Shown piece after piece: positions 1 through 6,773 of a stretch of DNA of 64,000 nt (its first letter is position 1; every line of letters starts with the position of its first letter). A program made the position numbers and the translations under genes. The DNA is taken from assembly GCA_965116695.1 (NCBI GenBank), contig OZ220706.1, positions 4,898,001 to 4,962,000 of the forward strand, written 5' to 3'. The stretch is from JAJDTT01 sp965116695 (GTDB lineage: Bacteria; Acidobacteriota; UBA6911; RPQK01; JAJDTT01). Below the pieces are notes generated by a model, which worked only from the letters and a program-made list of their open reading frames with translations, was not told the origin of the DNA and searched no databases.

Positions 1-2
1 GG

Positions 3-1007
3 ACCGGCGTCGTCTCCACGGTGCTGGGCGGGGCGTCGGTGAGAGACGGCGGTCTGGCGACGAGCGCCTTCATCACCGGTCCCAACGGCATTGCGGCGGG
101 ATCCGACGGCACCCTCTATTTCGCCGACCTCTGGGGACAGCGGATCCGGGCCATCGACCTGGAGACCTGGCGGATCCGGACCGTCGCCGGGAATGGGGTC
201 CGCTTCTACGGCGGGGACGGCGGCGCGGCCGTCGACGCCTACCTGGGCAATCCCCACGACGTAGCCTGGGGTCCGGACGGAGAGCTCTACATCGCCGACA
301 CCCGCTACAACCGAATCCGGAAGGTCGATCCTGCGGGCTCGATTGCGACCCACGTGGGGACCGGCATGAGCTACGACTCGGGAGACGGAGGGCCCGCCGT
401 CTCCGCCGCGGTGACGGCGCCCCTCTCGGTGGCCGCCTCGCCCCGGGGCGAGGTCTTCCTGGGAGACTCGGTGGGGCGGATTCGACGGGTCGACCCCGAT
501 ACCGGGGTCATCACCACCGTGGCCGGCACCGGGAGGCCCGGTTTCGGCGGAGACGGGGGGCCGGCTCGCGAGGCTTCGATATCAGGACCGTCGGCCCTGG
601 CCCTGGACTGGGAGGGGAACCTCTATATCGCCGATACGGGGAACCACGCCGTCCGCTGCGTCGACGTCCACGGGCGAATGCGGACCGCGGCCGGGGCCGG
701 ACGCCGGGGACTGGCCCGCGGCGGCGAACGGGCGGATGAGGCGCCCCTCGACTCTCCGCGCGGTGTGGCCGTGGACCGGGAGGGCAATCTCTACATCTCG
801 GACACGGGCAACCACCGGGTGCTGGTTGTGACTCGGAACCGGGGCGTGCGCGTGCTGGCCGGCACCGGTGAAGGTGGGGAATCGGGAGACGGGGGGCCGG
901 CTTCCCGTTGCCGTTTCAACCATCCTACCGGCTTGGCGCTGGTAGAGGGATGCCTGCTGGTGAGCGATCATTACAACAACCGCATCCGTGCCATCAAACT
1001 GCAGTGA
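3..1007 (+). CDS. NHL-repeat beta-propeller protein, 5' truncated by window edge
   Basis: The reading frame is open from the window edge: the codons before the GTG at 21 read TGVVST, a typical blade ending, so the true start lies outside. About six NHL-type blades can be seen, each with a core such as DGTLYFADLWGQRIR, DGELYIADTRYNRIR or EGNLYISDTGNHRV followed by a TVAG.G linker and a GGDGGPA turn. Proteins of this kind fold as extracytoplasmic beta-propellers, often in secreted or lipid-anchored Acidobacteriota and Planctomycetota proteins; ligand or activity is unknown. The C-terminal blade ends cleanly at the stop. The next gene starts 11 bp downstream, so the two are probably co-transcribed. 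The NHL fold call is firm; no specific function can be given. Confidence 0.85.
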   Translation, partial: TGVVSTVLGGASVRDGGLATSAFITGPNGIAAGSDGTLYFADLWGQRIRAIDLETWRIRTVAGNGVRFYGGDGGAAVDAYLGNPHDVAWGPDGELYIADTRYNRIRKVDPAGSIATHVGTGMSYDSGDGGPAVSAAVTAPLSVAASPRGEVFLGDSVGRIRRVDPDTGVITTVAGTGRPGFGGDGGPAREASISGPSALALDWEGNLYIADTGNHAVRCVDVHGRMRTAAGAGRRGLARGGERADEAPLDSPRGVAVDREGNLYISDTGNHRVLVVTRNRGVRVLAGTGEGGESGDGGPASRCRFNHPTGLALVEGCLLVSDHYNNRIRAIKLQ

Positions 1008-1018
1008 GGTCTGGAACC

Positions 1019-2797
1019 ATGAAACGTACCGGAATGTTGCTATTGATGCTCAGCGCATGCTCCCCGGGGAGCGGCGGCGAGCCCGCGCCTCCGCTCCCCG
1101 ACGTGGCCACGGGGTCCGCGAGCGCCCTGGGCACGACGGCGATGACCGTCAACGGCAGCATCCACCCGCACGGACGCTACTCGACCTACTACTTCGAGTA
1201 CGGCAATTCGACCGGGTACGGATCGCGCACCGCGGAGACGCCGGTGCCGCCGCGGCTCGCGGCCTACTACCACGAGACCTGGGACCGGGGCCTTGGGGGA
1301 TGGGCCAGTTGGCTGACGGCCGAGAGCTTCGAGTCGGGAGGCGCCGAGGGCGGATTCGTCCGGTTCTCGGAGCCGAGCCGGCACGATCGCAACCACGACG
1401 ACGGGATCGGCACGCTCCATCTGACCAAGTACCTCTGGACCGGATCCCTGGGTGCGGGAGAGGAGACGGCCCGGGCCTGGCTGGGCGGGGGTGATCCGGA
1501 TCTTCGGGGGGCGCGCGTGAGCCTCTGGGTCAGGGGAAACGACTGGCAGCCCAACGGCTCCGAAATCCTGTGGTGGACGCAGAGCCAGAGCAACATCGAG
1601 CTCGGACACCAGCCGGGATGGCGGCGAGCCAACTGGGCCTACACCGGCCATACCCTCACCGATCAGGTGCTGGACGGCCGTTGGAACCTCGCCGACTATC
1701 GCTTGCTCAACGATTCCGCGCAATGGACCTATGGGGGGAACAATCCCACGCTCCAGGGAGAGAGCGCCGCCCGCTACGAATACTGGTCCATCGATCAGGC
1801 CCAGGCCCACGTCAATTGCGACTTCTTTCACCTGGCGGCTACTGTGGACATCGACAATCCGCCCATAGGGTCGCTGGACTTCGATGACTTTCGGCTCGTC
1901 TACCGGAATCATTCCCTGGTCTACCCTTCCAACGGCGGCCGGATGATTCGCTGGCCCGGGGGCTCGAACAAACCTCCGGCCCGGCTCACCGATGGATGGC
2001 GGCACGGACCGGGCCGTGCGTGGCGCAGCGGGAGCCGGCCGTCCGGCCCTCAGGAATTCGTCTTCGCGCTGGACCGCGAGGTCACCGTGAAGACCGTCCA
2101 GATCCATCAGAACCCCGAATGGCCGGGGAAGGAGGTGGAGGTGCTGGCGTCGGAGGACGACCGGCAGTACGCGATGGTGGCGACTCTGACCCTGCCGGAA
2201 GAAGCGCAAAACGGGCCCAACTTCGCCTTCGCCCTGGAGACGGGCCTCGCGGCCAAGGCCCGTTATCTCAAGTTCCGCCTGCTTTCCGGCTACCGGGAAG
2301 AACACTGGGGACTCGGCGAGATCGAGGTCTTCGGCAGCGGCGCCCGGATGCTCCCGGATGACGGCCTCTACTATGTGAACACCGATCTGGAGGGTCTCAC
2401 GCCGGGCGCGACGGTTCACTACCGGCTGGTGGCCTCCAGCGCGGAAGGAACCGTCTACGGCGAGGATCGGACCTTCACCGTTCCCGACAGCCGCGAGCCC
2501 CGCGCCCGAACCGGCAAGGCCCTCCGCGTCGGCGCCCGCGAGGTTAAGGTCCAGGGCCGCCTCAACGCCATGGGACTCCGTTCCCGCTATTACTTCGAAT
2601 ACGGGAACAACCCGGGCTACGGCTCCAGGACGCCCGAGCAGTATGCCGGGCAACAGGTCAGTCCCCGTACGGTCTTCCACGAGTTCCGGGGCCTGAAACC
2701 GGAGACCGGCTACCACTACCGCCTGGTGGTGGCCAACGACGAGGGCGTGTCCTACGGCGGCGACCGCAGCTTCCACACGCGGGCCGGATCTCCGTAA
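1019..2797 (+). CDS. Lipoprotein with FN3-like and discoidin-like (F5/8 type C) domains
   Basis: The ATG at 1019 is chosen over upstream in-frame codons because it opens a short basic and hydrophobic signal ending in LMLSAC, a lipobox that would lipidate Cys13. The 592-residue product has an internal duplication: STYYFEYGNSTGYGSRT near residues 55-75 and SRYYFEYGNNPGYGSRT near residues 520-540, both the start of a fibronectin-III-like module; a shorter HYRLVASSAEGTVYG strand set precedes the second. Between them a segment with VKTVQIHQNPEWPGKEVEVL and a later GEIEVFG resembles a discoidin/F5-8C carbohydrate-binding domain. No catalytic motif was recognised. It is probably an outer-membrane or periplasmic surface-binding protein linked to the preceding NHL propeller gene. 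Confidence 0.75.
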   Translation: MKRTGMLLLMLSACSPGSGGEPAPPLPDVATGSASALGTTAMTVNGSIHPHGRYSTYYFEYGNSTGYGSRTAETPVPPRLAAYYHETWDRGLGGWASWLTAESFESGGAEGGFVRFSEPSRHDRNHDDGIGTLHLTKYLWTGSLGAGEETARAWLGGGDPDLRGARVSLWVRGNDWQPNGSEILWWTQSQSNIELGHQPGWRRANWAYTGHTLTDQVLDGRWNLADYRLLNDSAQWTYGGNNPTLQGESAARYEYWSIDQAQAHVNCDFFHLAATVDIDNPPIGSLDFDDFRLVYRNHSLVYPSNGGRMIRWPGGSNKPPARLTDGWRHGPGRAWRSGSRPSGPQEFVFALDREVTVKTVQIHQNPEWPGKEVEVLASEDDRQYAMVATLTLPEEAQNGPNFAFALETGLAAKARYLKFRLLSGYREEHWGLGEIEVFGSGARMLPDDGLYYVNTDLEGLTPGATVHYRLVASSAEGTVYGEDRTFTVPDSREPRARTGKALRVGAREVKVQGRLNAMGLRSRYYFEYGNNPGYGSRTPEQYAGQQVSPRTVFHEFRGLKPETGYHYRLVVANDEGVSYGGDRSFHTRAGSP

Positions 2798-2847
2798 TCC
2801 CGGATCGCATCCCGATTCGTTTCGGGTGGCATGGCAAAGCAACCACC

Positions 2848-4167
2848 ATGAATCTGCACCAACTGCTCCGACGGCGGCTGGAGGATGAGGGGCCCATCCG
2901 GGTGGGCCTCATCGGCGCCGGAAAATTCGGGTCCATGTTCCTTTCCCAGGTGCCGTCGACCCCGGGGCTCGCGGTTCCGGTCATCGCGGACCTGGATCCC
3001 GGCCGTGCGCGCCGGACCTGTCTGGCCGTGGGCTGGGACCGGGATTTGGTGGACCGCACCCGCATCGTCGGCGACGGCCTGGAGTTGACGGCCGCGGATG
3101 ACGTGGATGTGGTGGTGGAAGCCACCGGACAGCCCCTGGCCGGACTCGCCCACGCCCGCAGCGCCATCCGGGCGGGGAAGCACGTGGTGATGGTCAACGT
3201 CGAGGCCGACGTGCTGGCCGGCTTGGTGCTGGCCCGCGAAGCGGCCGCCGCGGGAGTGGTCTATTCCATGGCCTACGGCGACCAGCCGGCTCTGATCTGC
3301 GAAATGGTGGACTGGGCGCGGGCTTGCGGTTTCCGCGTGGCCGCGGCCGGCAAGGGCACCCGTTATCTGCCCTCCTACCACGCCTCGACTCCGGAGACGG
3401 TCTGGGACCATTACGGCATCACCGCCAAGGCGGCCCGGGCCGCCCGCATGAATCCCCGGATGTTCAATTCGTTCCTGGACGGGACCAAGTCGGCCATCGA
3501 GATGGCGGCGGTGGCCAACGCCACGGGGCTCACCCCGGCTCCCGGCGGGCTGACCTTTCCGCCCTGCGGCGTGGACGACCTGGCCCGGGTGCTCTGTCCC
3601 CGGGAAGCCGGCGGCCAACTGCACCACGGGGGACAGGTGGAGGTGGTCTCGTCATTGCACCGGGACGGGAGCGGGGTGGATCGCGATCTGCGCTGGGGCG
3701 TCTACGTCGTGGTGGAGGCGCCGAACCAATACACCGCGAGTTGCTTTTCGCAATATGGTCTGAGTTCCAATGAGGCGGGTGGCTATGCCGCCCACTACAA
3801 GCCCTTTCACCTGATCGGGCTGGAGCTGGGCATTTCGATTCTGTCCGCCGTGTTGCGGCGCGAGGCCACCGGTTGCCCAGACTGTTTCGCCGGGGACGTG
3901 GTGGCGGTGGCCAAGCGGGATCTGCGAAGTGGAGAGGTCCTGGACGGCGAGGGCGGCTACACGGTGTGGGGAAGGCTCATGACCGCCGCCGGCAGCGTGG
4001 CGTCGAACGGCCTGCCCATCGGCCTTGCCCACGGCGTCCGGCTGCTGACGGACGTTCCGGAGGGCCGGTCCTTGAGCTGGTCCGACGTGGAGATCGATCC
4101 CAACCTGGAGGCGGTGCGTATGCGCCGAGCCATGGAGCAAACCTTGGCTCAGACGTGCGTGGACTGA
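2848..4167 (+). CDS. Homoserine dehydrogenase-like oxidoreductase with C-terminal SAF domain (COG4091 type)
   Basis: The protein has 439 residues. The N-terminus carries a Rossmann fold (IRVGLIGAGKFGSMFLSQ, residues 17-34) followed by VVVEATGQP and GKHVVMVNVEAD, as in the predicted homoserine dehydrogenases with a SAF tail. The C-terminal 90 residues (KRDLRSGEVLDGEGGYTVWG and then GLAHGVRLLTDVPEGRSL) match a SAF/antifreeze-like domain. Family members include the DXR-like (DRL) enzymes that make 2-C-methyl-D-erythritol 4-phosphate in Brucella, and enzymes of branched-sugar catabolism, so the homoserine name should not be taken literally. No threonine-pathway genes are adjacent. The ribosome binding site is weak. 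The family is confident, the substrate unknown. Confidence 0.72.
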   Translation: MNLHQLLRRRLEDEGPIRVGLIGAGKFGSMFLSQVPSTPGLAVPVIADLDPGRARRTCLAVGWDRDLVDRTRIVGDGLELTAADDVDVVVEATGQPLAGLAHARSAIRAGKHVVMVNVEADVLAGLVLAREAAAAGVVYSMAYGDQPALICEMVDWARACGFRVAAAGKGTRYLPSYHASTPETVWDHYGITAKAARAARMNPRMFNSFLDGTKSAIEMAAVANATGLTPAPGGLTFPPCGVDDLARVLCPREAGGQLHHGGQVEVVSSLHRDGSGVDRDLRWGVYVVVEAPNQYTASCFSQYGLSSNEAGGYAAHYKPFHLIGLELGISILSAVLRREATGCPDCFAGDVVAVAKRDLRSGEVLDGEGGYTVWGRLMTAAGSVASNGLPIGLAHGVRLLTDVPEGRSLSWSDVEIDPNLEAVRMRRAMEQTLAQTCVD

Positions 4168-4195
4168 CTGCCGGTACTGCTCCTCGTCGCCTTGG

Positions 4196-4258
4196 GATTG
4201 GATCGCCATCCGGCTCACGACACAGAATCGCGACCACTGCCGAGCTGTCGATGATCAT
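4196..4258 (-). pseudogene. 5' fragment of a vapC-like PIN toxin gene
   Basis: On the minus strand from the ATG at 4258 the translation begins MIIDSSAVVAILCREPDGD, the typical first strand and first acidic residue of a VapC PIN domain. Similarity stops after about 20 residues and the frame runs into the antisense of the SAF-domain gene. The other three acidic residues of a PIN domain are missing, so this is a remnant, not a working toxin. Confidence 0.55.
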
Positions 4259-4260
4259 TT

Positions 4261-4491
4261 GGGCAATCCCCGCTCGCCGTAGAGCAGGTCGCCGAGGCGC
4301 TGCACTTCGTACGCCGGAACATGCTCGTGCGTGCCAGGAAGACGACTGCGCGCACCGATCGTCCGCAGTTCAGTGACCGAGCCGTGTTCGAGGCGTTGGT
4401 GAACGCGGTGGCGCACCGGGACTACTCGGTGGCTGGGGCGCGCGTACGATTGCACCTGTTCGGGAATCGCATTGAACTCTATACGTGCAAG
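4261..4491 (+). pseudogene. Internal fragment of a COG2865-type ATP-binding transcriptional regulator
   Basis: In the frame of the ATG at 4321, and continuing upstream to about 4261, the translation includes AVEQVAEALHFVRRN, RTDRPQFSDRAVFEALVNAV and HRDYSVAGARVRLHLFGNRI. This is the segment just before and including the GHKL-like ATPase motif of AlbA_2/HATPase_c_4 regulators, which also occur in phage-defence and toxin-antitoxin settings. The N-terminal AlbA domain and the C-terminal helix-turn-helix are both absent. The frame then runs directly into sequence from an unrelated family, so the piece is a truncated remnant. Confidence 0.6.
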
Positions 4492-4813
4492 GGCCGGAAC
4501 GACAAAATCCCGCTCGTGGCGATCGCGTCAGTTATCGATTCACTACGACTTATCCGTATTGACCCGTTGGAGCTTGTCGTGGGCCGACCCGGCGAGGCCT
4601 TCGGAAACAACAAACGGCGTGTTCAGGGTCGATTCCGGCACGCGGAGACGCAATATGCGCTCTGGGTCACCGATCCCAGGTACGAGAGAAAGTATCTTTC
4701 GAAATTGGACGGCATCTATGAACTCGGAGAATGCTACCTCACGATCAGTCTGGGAGAGCCGTTCCAGGACTCCTGTCTACAAGCTGGTCGCGACCATCGT
4801 CGAGGTTGATTGA
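4492..4813 (+). pseudogene. C-terminal half of a dual-OB-domain protein, frameshifted
   Basis: From about 4492 the frame reads NDKIPLVAIASVIDSLRLI, then FRHAETQYALWVTDPRYERK and YLTISLGEPFQDS, which I recognise as the C-terminal half of the family annotated as dual OB domain-containing proteins. Those proteins normally end SLGEPF.G.CYKLVAAII. Here the matching YKLVATIVEVD is found one frame over, so a single-base insertion sits at about 4771-4774 and the original frame ends early at 4809. The N-terminal half is missing and is replaced by the ATPase fragment. The family is often next to DUF488 genes, as here, 10 bp downstream. Assignment is from memory of the motif. Confidence 0.55.
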
Positions 4814-4823
4814 CAGTCGTCCG

Positions 4824-5462
4824 ATGCCCAAGATTCACGACAAGGTCTTTACTATCGGCCATTCCAACCACGGGATCGAAGCCTTCGTCGAGCTATTGCG
4901 GCAACACCGGGTCGACGCCCTGGCTGACGTCCGCTCGGCGCCGTACAGCCGCTTCAATCCGCAATTCAATCGAGAACCGTTCGCCGCAGTCCTCAAGGAA
5001 AAAGGTATCCGATACGTATATTTGGGACGGGAGCTGGGCGGACGGCCCGGGAACTTCGAGTGTTACGACGAGGAGGGGCGTATCGTTTTCCATCGAGTCG
5101 CCGCAACCGAGACGTTCAATCGTGGAATCGCGCGCGTCGTTGACGGAGCCGCCAAGCACCGCATAGCACTTATGTGTGCGGAGAAAGAGCCGCTCGAATG
5201 CCACCGGACGCTGCTCGTCGCCCGTGAACTTGACAATCGCAGTGTCGAGGTCGGCCACATTCATGCTGACGGCAGCCTGGAGTCGCACGACCAGGCGATG
5301 AGTCGTCTGATCGAACTCATACTGCCGTGTGAGGGCCCCCTGATTCGCCAGACGGATCCTCCAAGGGATCTGATGGTCGCTGAGGCCATTGAACGCCAAG
5401 TGAGCCGTATTGGCTTCAGGGACAAGAAACTGGCCGCCACGTACACGGACTCAATGCAATGA
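4824..5462 (+). CDS. DUF488 family protein
   Basis: The 212-residue product starts at ATG 4824, where family similarity (KVFTIGHSNHGIEAFVELL) begins; the open frame upstream belongs to the dual-OB remnant. Landmarks are the early TIGHS, the DVRSAPYSRFNPQFN segment (residues 36-49) and MCAEKEPLECHRTLL (117-131), whose Cys118, Cys126 and His127 are the hallmark of DUF488. The biochemical activity of the family is not established to my knowledge; it commonly travels in genomic islands, sometimes with a second DUF488 and a dual-OB protein. Its stop overlaps the start of the second DUF488 as ATGA (5459-5462), indicating translational coupling. This is the only apparently intact gene of the island. 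Confidence 0.85.
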   Translation: MPKIHDKVFTIGHSNHGIEAFVELLRQHRVDALADVRSAPYSRFNPQFNREPFAAVLKEKGIRYVYLGRELGGRPGNFECYDEEGRIVFHRVAATETFNRGIARVVDGAAKHRIALMCAEKEPLECHRTLLVARELDNRSVEVGHIHADGSLESHDQAMSRLIELILPCEGPLIRQTDPPRDLMVAEAIERQVSRIGFRDKKLAATYTDSMQ

Positions 5463-5592
5463 AGTTGTCCACCATCGGATTCACAAAAAACCCGCCAAGC
5501 GTTTCTTTCACCTGTTGCGCAAGTCGGGTGCCAAGCGGATCGTCGATGTGCGGATCCACAATACCTCCCAACTCGCCGGTTTTGCGAAGTGA
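5459..5592 (+). pseudogene. Second DUF488-family gene, frameshifted and truncated
   Basis: Translation from ATG 5459 gives MKLSTIGFTKN, the start of the short DUF488 subfamily, and then loses similarity at a run of six A (5485-5490). One frame over, the sequence continues KKPAKRFFHLLRKSGAKRIV and DVRIHNTSQLAGFAK, the expected family text. A stop follows at 5590, after only about 44 residues of a normal length near 120 or more. Loss of one A explains the frame change. The gene is either decayed or carries an assembly error plus a real truncation; the abrupt end 25 bp before the next gene favours decay. Confidence 0.7.
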
Positions 5593-5616
5593 GAGGACCA
5601 TGCCTACTTCCTCTTT

Positions 5617-6531
5617 TCACGCCGGCTTCGGGCCGGCGCCCCTCCTCCTCAAATGCAGGCACCAAGTGATGGGGGCCAGGGGCGGAAGATCGGTTCGTCC
5701 TTCCAGATACTTGCGCTGGTGATCCGCCGGCGAGTCGTTGCCGACGATCTCCCAAAGGTTGCGTGGGTTCAGGATGGCGCCCACGCGGGCCGGGTCGAAG
5801 CGTGAAATCATGGGTTCGCCCCGTTTCTCCACGAATGCCATCATCCGGGAAAAGAGATCACGGTCCTCCGGCGGCACGCACTCGGCCGCGATCAGGTAGT
5901 CGAAGACGATCTCCGACCCCGAACTTGCGATCTCCGCCAACCGGTCCAGATTGTCGAGAATGGAATTCCGGGTGAGATAGTAGGTGACTCCCATCCAGTT
6001 GAAGAAGGAGCGTGCGCCGAGATCGAACCCGGCGGCAGTGAGCGCGCTTCGGAGGTCGCCTCTCTCGAAGTCGAAGGGGACGAGGTGCAGACGGGCGGGA
6101 ATCTGCAGGTTCGCGGCGGCCAGCCGTTCCGTCTTCAGCCGAATCATCGCCGCGCGGTCGACCTCGAATACGGTCAGATCCAGGTCCGGCCGCCGGAAGG
6201 CGAAGGAATCGAAGCCGGAGCCCAGGATCACGTACTGGGTCACGCCGTTGCGGGCCGCCGCTTCCAGCGTTTCTTCGGCGAACCGGGCGCGGGTCAACTG
6301 CTGGATGCTGATGGGCACCAGTTTGTTCATGACGATTTTCGCCAGCACCCAGTCGAGCAGCCGCGAAGTGACGATTCTTTGCCACCGCTTGCCCAACAGG
6401 TGGATGGCGAACGGATCTTCGAAGACATGGGGTTTCCGGTGCCGAAGCAGGTGCCGGGCGCGGCTCACCGCCGCGAGCTCGGCGGTGCGGCTGGCGCCGG
6501 CGCGGTCATGATCGTCGGTTGGTGCGGCCAC
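5617..6531 (-). CDS. Class I SAM-dependent methyltransferase, TIGR00027/LCM-like
   Basis: About 304 residues. The GTG at 6531 is preferred because an AAGGGA Shine-Dalgarno lies 4-5 nt upstream and the family similarity (RTAELAAVSRARHL, then FEDPFAIHLLG) begins just after it; the open frame extends to 6603. The glycine-rich SAM motif is QYVILGSGFDSFAFR and an acidic FEVDRAAM follows. FFNWMGVTYYLTRN corresponds to the WEGVTMYL block of the leucine carboxyl methyltransferase-like family. Members are often annotated as O-methyltransferases, with targets mostly unknown. It lies on the opposite strand to both neighbours and is likely monocistronic. Confidence 0.82.
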   Translation of the reverse strand: MAAPTDDHDRAGASRTAELAAVSRARHLLRHRKPHVFEDPFAIHLLGKRWQRIVTSRLLDWVLAKIVMNKLVPISIQQLTRARFAEETLEAAARNGVTQYVILGSGFDSFAFRRPDLDLTVFEVDRAAMIRLKTERLAAANLQIPARLHLVPFDFERGDLRSALTAAGFDLGARSFFNWMGVTYYLTRNSILDNLDRLAEIASSGSEIVFDYLIAAECVPPEDRDLFSRMMAFVEKRGEPMISRFDPARVGAILNPRNLWEIVGNDSPADHQRKYLEGRTDLPPLAPITWCLHLRRRGAGPKPA

Positions 6532-6773
6532 GGCTTCCCTTCGTCCGGCTCGGCCTCGATCGGTGCGGCGCCATTGTATCCCGGTTGAGTGGGACCGGCA
6601 CATGGTCGGTCCTGGCGGCAGGCGGGAATTTCACGGCGGGAATCGGCTTCGAAGGACAGGTTGCAACCAGCCGTCGTTGCAGTAAACTTCTAAACCACAG
6701 TTCGATGGCCATGGAGCCGGGCCGTCCGAACGTTACGCCGGGGACCCTCGGATTCCGGGAAGGCAAGGGAGCT

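Noticed and set aside
4321..4809. A single 162-residue gene
   Set aside because: Its two halves belong to different truncated families and the second is frameshifted, so it is listed as two pseudogenes.
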